A stretch of DNA of 64,000 nt from a bacterium ADurb.Bin243 (GTDB lineage Bacteria; Muiribacteriota; UBA9980). Made by a program: the position numbers and the translations under genes. Of this stretch, positions 57,637 through 64,000 are shown piece after piece. The stretch spans positions 1 to 64,000 of the forward strand of contig MWBZ01000001.1 in the NCBI GenBank assembly GCA_002069765.1, read 5' to 3'. Below the pieces are notes generated by a model. That model was not told where the DNA came from. It did not search any database and was given only the letters and a program-made list of their open reading frames with translations. Position 1 is the stretch's first letter; each line of letters begins with the position of its first letter.

Positions 57637-58413
57637 TCATAGCCATATTTCAAGGCCGTCATAGGCTATTTCAATATTCAAGCCAAGTTTAGCCAGCGAT
57701 TCAGATTCGCGCTCATGCATTATTTCATGATCTATATGCGTAAAATAGGTTTTTGCGGGTTTCAACGTCCTTACTATCTCAATAGATTCGTTAAGGCAAA
57801 GATGGGTGGAATGCGGCCGCGCCCGAAGGGCGTCAATAATTAAAACATCGAGGCCTTCGAGTTTTTTAAAACTTTCACGGGGTATCTCTTTAACGTCGGG
57901 AATATAGGCCGCGTTAAAAAAACGGTAACCGTATGTTTCGGCCTGGCCGTGAACGACGGGTATGGGAACAAACCCCACGCCGGCCGCTTCAAAATTTTGG
58001 CTCACGGCCGAAAGCGATATGCGCGGAGTGCCGCCGCCAATGGGCATTTTATCTAAAAAAATATAGGAAAACCGCTTTTTAACGTCGGAACAGAAAGCCG
58101 GCGGCCCGAAGCATTTTATAGGAGGCGACGATTTAGTTTGATACGCTCTTATATCGTCGATGCCGTGAAGATGGTCGGCGTGCGCATGCGTGAATAAAAT
58201 AGCGTCGATAGTTTTTATCTTATATTTTAAAGCCTGCGCCCGGAAATCGGCGGAAGTGTCTATCAGTATGCTGCTTCCGCCCGATTCTACTAATATAGAG
58301 CAGCGGAGTCTTTTGTCAAAAACGCTTTCAGAAGCGCAAACTTCGCAGCCGCAATTTATTTTCGGCACGCCGTGGGAAGTGCCGGTCCCGAGAAATGTTA
58401 TTTTCGCTTTCAT
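57637..58413 (-). CDS. MBL-fold metal hydrolase (PhnP/phosphodiesterase-like)
   Basis: The 258-residue product has GTGTSHGVPKINCGCEVC near the N-terminus, as in PhnP-type phosphodiesterases, the zinc motif FTHAHADHLHGID, VVHGQAETYGYRF and the late THIDHEIMH histidines. It probably cleaves a cyclic or phosphodiester substrate in the cytoplasm. It is not close to phosphonate genes. The start is at ATG 58413. Confidence 0.85.
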   Translation of the reverse strand: MKAKITFLGTGTSHGVPKINCGCEVCASESVFDKRLRCSILVESGGSSILIDTSADFRAQALKYKIKTIDAILFTHAHADHLHGIDDIRAYQTKSSPPIKCFGPPAFCSDVKKRFSYIFLDKMPIGGGTPRISLSAVSQNFEAAGVGFVPIPVVHGQAETYGYRFFNAAYIPDVKEIPRESFKKLEGLDVLIIDALRARPHSTHLCLNESIEIVRTLKPAKTYFTHIDHEIMHERESESLAKLGLNIEIAYDGLEIWL

Positions 58414-58524
58414 TTTTGATTTATTTAACAGGGAAAAAGAAGGAATTTTAACCCTTCTTTTTCCCGAAATTACCTCGTTATAAAATTTTTAGGTTCTTTT
58501 TCATATCGTATGGATAAAATATTT

Positions 58525-58660
58525 AAGTTAAGAGTTCAGAATGGAGAGTGGAGAACTAAAGGACTTTTTGATATTTCGATAAGGCGTTTTATTTTTATAT
58601 ATAGAGCTCGCAGGGCGAGCCCCAGCCTTAACTATTCACTATCCACTCTACACTATTCAC
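58525..58660. repeat. MITE-like dispersed repeat, copy B
   Basis: This copy matches 15435-15562 over its length in the same orientation: AAGAGTTCAGAATGG, AACTAAAGG, CGATAAGGCG, TATATAGAGCTCGCAGGGCG and a right end of ACTATTC/ACTATCC/ACTCTAC/ACTATTC heptamers. It lies between the MBL gene and tRNA-Sec; nothing else is recognised in 58414-58767. Confidence 0.75.
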
Positions 58661-58767
58661 TGATAAACTTACCCACTTGAAATGAATAAGAGCCATAAAA
58701 GTTTTATAAAATTAACGCGGGCGAGCTTTTCGAAAAACGAAGCGCTCGCCCTGCCGACTTTTTTAAG

Positions 58768-58856
58768 CGGAAAAGGGTAGGAATCGAACCCACCAGCCAT
58801 ATCTCTATGGCCTACCGGTTTTGAAGACCGGCTGCCCCACCAGAGGCGTCCTTTCC
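58768..58856 (-). tRNA. selC: tRNA-Sec (anticodon TCA)
   Basis: The minus strand folds into a tRNA of about 89 nt with CTTCAAAAC as anticodon loop, a stem of CCGGT/ACCGG around it, a long variable arm (GGCCATAGAGATATGGCT), T-arm GTGGG-TTCGATT-CCTAC and an extended acceptor (GGAAAGG with CTTTTCC). These are features of selenocysteine tRNA. CCA is not encoded. It implies the host makes selenoproteins; no selA, selB or selD and no clear selenoprotein lie in the window. Confidence 0.93.
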
Positions 58857-58868
58857 ATGAAGGTATAT

Positions 58869-59264
58869 TTAAATTTCGTTATATTCTATCTCCAGAACGA
58901 GATCCGGAAGAATTTTCACGCTCTTTGCAATCGTTTGAGCGAGCTTTCTTTTGTTAAGGTAATTTGCCGAATTGAATATTTTTTTGTACTGGCTCAAAAG
59001 CGATTCCGCAACCTGCTTCTGGCTTAAATTTCCGGCCGCGCCAAGCGCCCGGTTGGTCATGTCGGTCACCCGGCCGATAAAGACGTCGTCGTTTAAAAGC
59101 TTATCTACTATGGCTTCTATGAATGCTTTTTCCACGTCACGGGCGCTTACGCCGTTCGCGGCCATGCCGGGGCAGGAGCAAAGCATGTAGCCTTCGGGCG
59201 AAAACCACAGTTCCGCGCCGCATTTAGAACAGCTTACCATCCCGTTAAGAAACCAGTCAGTCAT
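58869..59264 (-). CDS. Recombinase-type zinc-ribbon protein
   Basis: The 131-residue product begins FLNGMVSCSKCGAELWF, then GYMLCSCPG, followed by a helical region (SARDVEKAFIEAIVDKL). This order matches the zinc beta-ribbon and following helices of large serine recombinases, but the catalytic and recombinase domains are missing. It overlaps the preceding gene by 8 bp (ATGACTGA), so it is translationally coupled to the TPR/cold-shock gene. It may have been adopted as a nucleic-acid-binding partner. Confidence 0.65.
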   Translation of the reverse strand: MTDWFLNGMVSCSKCGAELWFSPEGYMLCSCPGMAANGVSARDVEKAFIEAIVDKLLNDDVFIGRVTDMTNRALGAAGNLSQKQVAESLLSQYKKIFNSANYLNKRKLAQTIAKSVKILPDLVLEIEYNEI

Positions 59265-60705
59265 TGTTTATAACCTCTATGTTCACGGCTTTTTTCACGT
59301 TTTCGCTTTCGAGGGCCTCGACGTCCACGACATTGAATTTGATCCTGGCCCCGACTTTTACAGTCTTAGCTCCGGCGCCGCCGTCGAGCGTTTCGCTCGG
59401 CTTGAATATGGCCTGGAACTTTCCGCCTTCTTCCTCTATGATGCCGATGTTTTTATTTTTGTCGAGCCATTTTATTTTTCCGCAATATTTTCCGTCACCT
59501 TTATTTTCGATAAGAAGCGTTTCGGAGCCGTCCGCGGCCTGCGTTACGTTGAAGGCCTGAGGGCCGTTTTCGGTTTCGAATATTTCGCATCTGACGAAAT
59601 CGCCGGGCGCGAGAGTTTTAACTCCGCTGCGGGTTATGGCTGTGTAATGCACGAGCACGGCTTCCTGGCCCTCGATCGCGATTTCTCCCACGCCGCGGTC
59701 TTCATCGAACCATTTAACCTTTCCAGTTTTTACTTTTGAAACGGCCGACGGAAGCGAATCGACTTTAACCGCTATTTTTCCGGTAGGCGCCGTATCTATG
59801 GAAAATTCGACTTCTTCGCCTTCGTAGAGGCTTTGATAGCCGTCTTTATTGACGGCGAGGTAATGCACGAATATTTCGGAGCCGTCGTCGTGCCTTGTAA
59901 TATAGCCGATGCCGTTTTCATCGTTGAACCACTTTACCGTGCCGCGATATCTTTCGGACTGCTTTGAAAAATAAATAATTTCTTCTACGGTAGGGCCGTT
60001 CTGGCTTTTGAGCTCGATAATTTTATCGTGGAGCGATTTAAGCTCCGGCTGGGCGGGATTTAGAGCGAGCGATTTGCTGAAATATTCGAGGGCCTTAGAC
60101 ATAACGTTGAGTTTGTGAAAAGAAAGCCCCGCATAAAGGAACGATTCAGAATCGCCGCCGTTGAGCTTTATAGCTTTTTCGGCTTCTACGATCGATTCGC
60201 GGTAAAGGGCGAGATTAAAATATTCTTCCGAGAGCATGCGGTAAATTTCAAAATTGCCTTCGTCCATCTTCAGCGCCTTAAAAAGAGTTAAAACGCTTTC
60301 TTCGTGCTGACTTTGAAACGCATATATTTTGGCCAGATCTATAAAAGTGTCTACTTCGGGCCTGGCTTTGAGCTTTTCCTTGCATTTATATATGCCGGTG
60401 GAGAGAATCGACATGGCTTCGACCTGCTTGTTTTCTTCTATGTAAAGACGGCCGAGGTAATAATAAAGCCTGGTGTCGTCGGGCATGAGCTCGATGGATT
60501 TTTTATACATTTCGATGGCCTTCTGCCTGTCGCCGATCATCATATAGCACAGAGCGAGCGCCGAGACGACTTTCGGGTTATGCTTGTCTATTAAATAAGC
60601 CTCCCTCAGGTCTTTGAGAGCGCTTTCGGATTTTTTAGAAAATAACTTATCCATAGCCTTTTCCAGCAGCTCGGATGCGCGGTCGTTGTTTTTGTTTTTA
60701 GCCAT
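59257..60705 (-). CDS. TPR protein with three cold-shock-like domains
   Basis: ATG at 60705 is chosen because AAAGG lies 7 nt upstream and the earlier frame is unlike protein. The 482-residue product has TPR repeats over residues 1-235 (ALCYMMIGDRQKAIEMYKKS and others) and three cold-shock/OB domains from about 251, 327 and 409 (GTVKWFNDENGIGYIT with IFVHYLA; GKVKWFDEDRGVGEI; GKIKWLDKNKNIGII). The first keeps RNP1- and RNP2-like motifs, the others are weaker. It probably links RNA binding to a protein complex. The domain combination is uncommon. Confidence 0.85.
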   Translation of the reverse strand: MAKNKNNDRASELLEKAMDKLFSKKSESALKDLREAYLIDKHNPKVVSALALCYMMIGDRQKAIEMYKKSIELMPDDTRLYYYLGRLYIEENKQVEAMSILSTGIYKCKEKLKARPEVDTFIDLAKIYAFQSQHEESVLTLFKALKMDEGNFEIYRMLSEEYFNLALYRESIVEAEKAIKLNGGDSESFLYAGLSFHKLNVMSKALEYFSKSLALNPAQPELKSLHDKIIELKSQNGPTVEEIIYFSKQSERYRGTVKWFNDENGIGYITRHDDGSEIFVHYLAVNKDGYQSLYEGEEVEFSIDTAPTGKIAVKVDSLPSAVSKVKTGKVKWFDEDRGVGEIAIEGQEAVLVHYTAITRSGVKTLAPGDFVRCEIFETENGPQAFNVTQAADGSETLLIENKGDGKYCGKIKWLDKNKNIGIIEEEGGKFQAIFKPSETLDGGAGAKTVKVGARIKFNVVDVEALESENVKKAVNIEVINND

Positions 60706-60791
60706 AGCAAACCTTTTCTTTAATTTCGCCGAACGCGAATTTTTCGGCAATTTTAATCCTATCATAATCTCGTTTAATTGTCAATACAATA

Positions 60792-60821
60792 TTGACTTTG
60801 ATTAAAACATTATGATATAAT
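60792..60821 (+). promoter_or_regulatory. Promoter of the secretin gene
   Basis: TTGACT, an 18-bp spacer and TATAAT end 9 bp before the secretin ATG. Transcription would start at or just before the start codon, suggesting a leaderless message. Confidence 0.7.
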
Positions 60822-60829
60822 GAGAAACC

Positions 60830-62590
60830 ATGATTTCGATAAATTTTTTAAGCGCGTCGATTCGCGTATCGGCGATAATTTTTCTGACGATTATTATCGC
60901 GGCCGCATTTCCACTTAAACCGGCCGCGGCGGCCGAATATTACGAGGTTTCACTGAATTCGCTGGTTTTTGTAGATACGGAAATCCAGAAAGTGCTCGAA
61001 ATATTCTCTAAAATGACCAGATCCAACTTATTTCTCGACGAAAGCGTACCACGCAAAAAAATAACCTTTTTCGCTCAAAATATGCCGGTAAAACTGGCTC
61101 TGGAAATGTTCGTCAAGACCAACGGCCTAATGCTGAAAAAAATGAACTCCAACACATTTCTTATTTTCCCGAAACTCAAAGCGGCCGACTATGAATCAGA
61201 GCTCTCATCGCACGTTTTCATACTCGAAAACGACGACCCCAAAAAAATTATAAACATTTTAAAGACCATAGGGAAAAACACGAAAGTATCCTTGAACGAG
61301 CGCATCAACGGCATCGTCATGATCGACACCCCCGAAAACATCGAAACGGCAAAAAAAATAGTGGCCAGCATGGACTATAAAAAACCGCAGGTTACGGTGG
61401 ATCTCAAATTGGTCGAAATAAAGCGCGACAGGCTCAAAGACCTCGGCGTAAAATTCAAAAACGATTCCAATATGATTATAAACCTCAAGTCGCTCGCCAC
61501 TTTAAAAGACCAGGTCCTGATAGACACTCTTATAAAAGAAAACGCCGCGGAAGTCCTCGCGCAGCCAAAGCTTAAGGTATTAGACCAGCAGAAGGCCGAA
61601 ATCCAGGTGGGAGATAAAATCCCGATCGAAATAACTTCCGCGTCAAAAACCGCGGCGGGCGACAGCGTCCAGCTCAATAAAACCGTCCAGTGGGAAAGCG
61701 TCGGCATCAAGCTGCAGGTGCAGGTCGAAAAAATACATAACGCTAACGAGGTCACCCTCAAAATCTATAACGAGGTGAGTTCCGTCGTAGAATACACTAA
61801 AGAAGGCTATCCGCACATCAGAACCCGCAACGCCGTCACGGTCGTGCGCCTCAGTTCGAGCGAAACCGCGGTCATCGGCGGCCTTATAAACTCCGAAGAA
61901 AGGACCACCGTATTTAAAATCCCGCTGCTTTCAACGCTTCCAGGCCTCGGCAAGATATTTAGAAACGTGCGCACCGATAAAATGAGCACTGAAATAGTAA
62001 TGTTCATAACTCCGGTAATCTCCACGGAACCTTCGCTGGACCGGGTTGAAAACATCGAAGCCGACCTTCTTGAAAAAACCGAAAACCGCTCGGCCTCGAT
62101 CAGCTCTAATTCGCTTAACGTCATGGATAAAAATACCGATTATTATTTCGGCGCTCCCGACAAGCCTTCGCTGGGATGCGAAAATACGATCAATCTGCCC
62201 GAACTTACCGCCGAAGTAAAACTGATGCCGCCCCCCGCGCCCGTAACCGGGGAAATAAAATTTTCAGACGTTCCCGCAAGCTATACTAACCGGGCAATCG
62301 TCGAAATTGCCGCCGCACAGCCATGCGAAATAAATACCGGTTCAGTCCGGCTCGCGCAATCGACAAAAGAAATAGAAACAAAAGAAACCGAAATCTTCAA
62401 AGATAAAACGGCTGCCGTACAAACTTTCTTACAGACGGCGGAAATCCAGCACAATTCCTCCGCGGCCGCAGAAACTCTAACGACCGCGCGTTCCGATTAT
62501 AATGAAAAATTAAAGCAGATACTTAATCGCATAAGAGAAGCCAGAAAGACCGGCTCTTCAGACACCTCGCCGGTAAATATCAGTCAATAA
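60830..62590 (+). CDS. Secretin-family outer-membrane channel protein
   Basis: The 586-residue product has a signal peptide ending PAAAAE, an STN/N0-like domain (VLEIFSKMTRSNLFLDESVP, ITFFAQNMPVKLALEMF), an N1/KH-like domain (HVFILENDDPKKIINILKTI, INGIVMIDTPENIETAKKIV) and the secretin core (VLAQPKLKVLDQQKAEIQVG, AVIGGLINSEERTT, LLSTLPGLGKIFRN, MSTEIVMFITPVI). About 180 residues follow, rich in Glu and Pro, where a pilotin-binding region would lie. No other type II or type IV pilus gene is adjacent. The ATG has no ribosome-binding site. Confidence 0.9.
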   Translation: MISINFLSASIRVSAIIFLTIIIAAAFPLKPAAAAEYYEVSLNSLVFVDTEIQKVLEIFSKMTRSNLFLDESVPRKKITFFAQNMPVKLALEMFVKTNGLMLKKMNSNTFLIFPKLKAADYESELSSHVFILENDDPKKIINILKTIGKNTKVSLNERINGIVMIDTPENIETAKKIVASMDYKKPQVTVDLKLVEIKRDRLKDLGVKFKNDSNMIINLKSLATLKDQVLIDTLIKENAAEVLAQPKLKVLDQQKAEIQVGDKIPIEITSASKTAAGDSVQLNKTVQWESVGIKLQVQVEKIHNANEVTLKIYNEVSSVVEYTKEGYPHIRTRNAVTVVRLSSSETAVIGGLINSEERTTVFKIPLLSTLPGLGKIFRNVRTDKMSTEIVMFITPVISTEPSLDRVENIEADLLEKTENRSASISSNSLNVMDKNTDYYFGAPDKPSLGCENTINLPELTAEVKLMPPPAPVTGEIKFSDVPASYTNRAIVEIAAAQPCEINTGSVRLAQSTKEIETKETEIFKDKTAAVQTFLQTAEIQHNSSAAAETLTTARSDYNEKLKQILNRIREARKTGSSDTSPVNISQ

Positions 62591-62673
62591 ATTACTGTTC
62601 ATTTTTTAATCACTGGCGGTTTAATGCTCATTAAATGCACTAAATGCTGGGCGGTTATAAAAATAAAAGCGGC

Positions 62674-62700
62674 AAAAACGCCTTAAAAGGCGTTTTTTTT
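62674..62700 (+). terminator. Rho-independent terminator of the secretin gene
   Basis: AAAAACGCC and GGCGTTTTT form a perfect stem with a 6-nt loop and an eight-T run, 84 bp past the stop. Confidence 0.9.
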
Positions 62701-62703
62701 ATT

Positions 62704-62719
62704 TGGCACGGTTATTGCA
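62704..62719 (+). promoter_or_regulatory. Sigma-54 (RpoN) -24/-12 promoter
   Basis: TGGCACG, four bases, TTGCA: a perfect match to the sigma-54 consensus, with GG and GC correctly 10 bp apart. It lies between the secretin terminator and the first zinc-ribbon ORF, whose start codon is about 33 bp downstream of the -12 element. Confidence 0.85.
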
Positions 62720-62751
62720 CTAAGACATTGCAGGAAAAAGAGGTGATTTAA

Positions 62752-62883
62752 ATGACTAATTTAAAATGTGAAAAATGCGGCTCAGAATCTGTATTAAATC
62801 ATTTAAACTATTGCGAATGCATTGAATGCGGCAATACATTTTTAAACGATTTAGGTTTCTGGATTAACTTTTATAAATACTAG
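62752..62883 (+). CDS. 43-residue zinc-ribbon protein, copy 1
   Basis: ATG follows AGAGGTGATTTA. The product begins MTNLKCEKCGSES and has a second pair of cysteines in CIECGNTFL, giving CxxC...CxxC (with one extra Cys) as in a small zinc ribbon, then an aromatic C-terminus. It is too short for standard gene calls. It is transcribed from the sigma-54 promoter and resembles the next ORF closely. Confidence 0.75.
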   Translation: MTNLKCEKCGSESVLNHLNYCECIECGNTFLNDLGFWINFYKY

Positions 62884-62941
62884 ACGTTCAAGCTGGGAAC
62901 AATTACTTAAAAACAACCAGCCTGACAAAGAGGTGATTTAC

Positions 62942-63073
62942 ATGACTGATTTAAAATGCGAAAAATGCGGCTCGGAAACAATTTTGACTCATCTCGCCTT
63001 CAACGAATGCGGCGAATGCGGCGAAACATTTTTAAATGGACTCGAAGAGTGGTTTTTTAACATAAGTTTTTAA
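62942..63073 (+). CDS. 43-residue zinc-ribbon protein, copy 2
   Basis: ATG follows the same AGAGGTGATTTA ribosome site as copy 1. The product (MTDLKCEKCGSET, then NECGECGETFLNG) shares length, four zinc-ligand cysteines and C-terminal aromatic residues with copy 1, so a tandem duplication is likely. It lies 58 bp downstream in the same probable transcript. Confidence 0.75.
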   Translation: MTDLKCEKCGSETILTHLAFNECGECGETFLNGLEEWFFNISF

Positions 63074-63174
63074 GCCGGTTAAAAAAATAACCGTTCACAC
63101 TTGAAATTAACGTCAAAATATGTTAAAATAAAAATATAAGGATTTAAAAACTCGAAACAGGGAGGGGTGGTTTA

Positions 63175-63357
63175 ATGAGTAGCGTAAATTCAGTAAGCGC
63201 TCAAATGTACATGGCGCTTGAAATGCTTAAAAAGTCAGGTCAAATACAGGAGCAAACCGCCGAAAAACTTCTGGAGCAGGCAAATAAACAGATGAAGTTC
63301 AATATTACCGAAAAGTTGAGCGGTTCAGAAGACGGCTCTATAGATATAAAAGCCTGA
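63175..63357 (+). CDS. Small protein of unknown function
   Basis: The 60-residue product starts after GGGAGGGG. It is helical over residues 5-40 (ALEMLKKSGQIQEQTAEKLLEQ) and acidic at the end. The pattern is faintly like YjfB-type putative motility proteins, but this is not secure. It is 100 bp downstream of the zinc-ribbon pair and may share regulation. Confidence 0.6.
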   Translation: MSSVNSVSAQMYMALEMLKKSGQIQEQTAEKLLEQANKQMKFNITEKLSGSEDGSIDIKA

Positions 63358-63453
63358 TCGCCAGCTCCATAGAATCAAACCGATTCCCTTGCCGGCAGGT
63401 CTGCCGCCGGTCTTAATTTTCGATTGCAAAACAAAATTTAATAATGTTGAATT

Positions 63454-63495
63454 AAAATCCGTTGAAGGCCATACTGATTGCCTTTAGCGGATTTT
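63454..63495 (+). other. Imperfect hairpin, weak terminator-like
   Basis: AAAATCCG/CGGATTTT and, inside it, AGGC/GCCT form a 42-nt hairpin between the 60-residue gene and the partial exported gene. Only a short T-run follows. Nothing else is recognised in 63358-63597. Confidence 0.45.
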
Positions 63496-63597
63496 GATTA
63501 ACCCGCAGTTAATGCTCCCGAGGTTTTTCAATTAATGTAAATTTATCTTGATTTAAAGTGTTAATTCTGGTATATATATACACGGGTGGTGATAAAA

Positions 63598-64000
63598 TTG
63601 AATTCATTCAAAAAATTTTTCGGCGCTATGATAATTGCGATTTTTATTTCTATGGCCCTGCTATGCAGCATAGCTGCGGCTGAATCAAAAAAAGAAGGCG
63701 GAAAAGAACAGGACGCCTGGCAGAATTTTAAAATGGGCTATGTAGATATGGCCGCCATTCTGGCTTTTCACCCATTAATGCAATATTATTCCTACGACGC
63801 CAATATTTTTCTAAGGCCCTTAAAAGGCGGCATCTCAAAAACCGAATTTTTAAAGCAAATACGCGATAGACAGGAAAAATATAAAATTTTAAAAGAAAAT
63901 ACCGAACTTGAAATAAAAAAAATACAGGCCTCCCTGGATTTAATAGAATCGGAAATCAATAAGCTGAGGGTTAAAGTAAGCCGCGAACAGGCGGTAGCGA
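63598..64000 (+). CDS. Exported OmpH/Skp-like protein (3' end outside window)
   Basis: TTG at 63598 follows GGTGGTGA. The 134 codons seen encode a signal peptide (about 1-27, MIIAIFISMALLCSIAAA) and a mature start KMGYVDMAAILAFHPLMQYY, matching the beginning of periplasmic OmpH/Skp-type chaperones, followed by a long charged coiled coil (EFLKQIRDRQEKYKILKEN). The right edge cuts the gene. Confidence 0.6.
   Translation, partial: MNSFKKFFGAMIIAIFISMALLCSIAAAESKKEGGKEQDAWQNFKMGYVDMAAILAFHPLMQYYSYDANIFLRPLKGGISKTEFLKQIRDRQEKYKILKENTELEIKKIQASLDLIESEINKLRVKVSREQAVA

Overview
The window is a gene-dense stretch of a diderm, probably anaerobic and fermentative bacterial chromosome. The diderm call rests on a secretin, a beta-barrel-like exported protein and many lipoproteins. 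Large FlgD-type Ig and TPR surface proteins, a Hyf-type membrane hydrogenase module and a tRNA-Sec suggest an uncultured candidate-phylum lineage (Wallbacteria/Riflebacteria-like). That placement is inference; no 16S rRNA or other placing marker is present.

Layout. 1-16.0 kb (minus): exported proteins. A partial gene running off the left edge encodes a secreted protein with a papain-like Cys/His/Asn core; it overlaps by 14 bp a gene for a membrane-anchored serpin-fold-like protein. Then come a lipoprotein with three Fn3_assoc-like repeats and a PEBP domain, a small membrane protein, a 2577-residue modular surface protein and a small lipoprotein. 16.2-26.2 kb (plus): an acyl-CoA operon with acyl-CoA dehydrogenase, butyrate kinase flanked by two degenerate leucine-dehydrogenase homologues, a two-subunit coenzyme-B12 acyl-CoA mutase whose active-site residues are those of isobutyryl-CoA mutase, its MeaB chaperone and a cobalamin adenosyltransferase. 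It looks like a rearranged bkd-type (ptb-bcd-buk) branched-chain or butyrate module. 26.2-37.7 kb: an RNase D-like exonuclease, a four-gene exported cluster (2080-residue Ig protein, FlgD-like lipoprotein, TPR lipoprotein, VWA protein) and small proteins.

37.7-45.5 kb (minus): a hyfBCEFGI-type group 4 NiFe-hydrogenase-related complex without formate dehydrogenase or maturation genes; its large subunit has an altered C-terminal cysteine motif. 45.9-50.3 kb: class III adenylate cyclase, RsuA-family pseudouridine synthase, a tandem pair of about 220-bp structured repeats, and an EamA transporter. 50.3-56.1 kb (minus): gap-pgk-tpiA glycolytic cluster and an eight-repeat ribosomal protein S1.

56.4-57.6 kb is the most striking element: an approximately 1.17-kb RNA gene with its own consensus promoter, its own terminator, a perfect 15-bp helix joining its 5' and 3' ends, a second nested long-range helix, and internal repeated modules. 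I cannot assign it to a known RNA family. 57.6-64 kb: MBL-fold hydrolase, tRNA-Sec, a recombinase-type Zn-ribbon protein coupled to a TPR/triple cold-shock protein, a secretin with a promoter placed for a leaderless mRNA, a perfect sigma-54 promoter driving two tandem 43-residue zinc-ribbon proteins, and a partial OmpH/Skp-like gene at the right edge.
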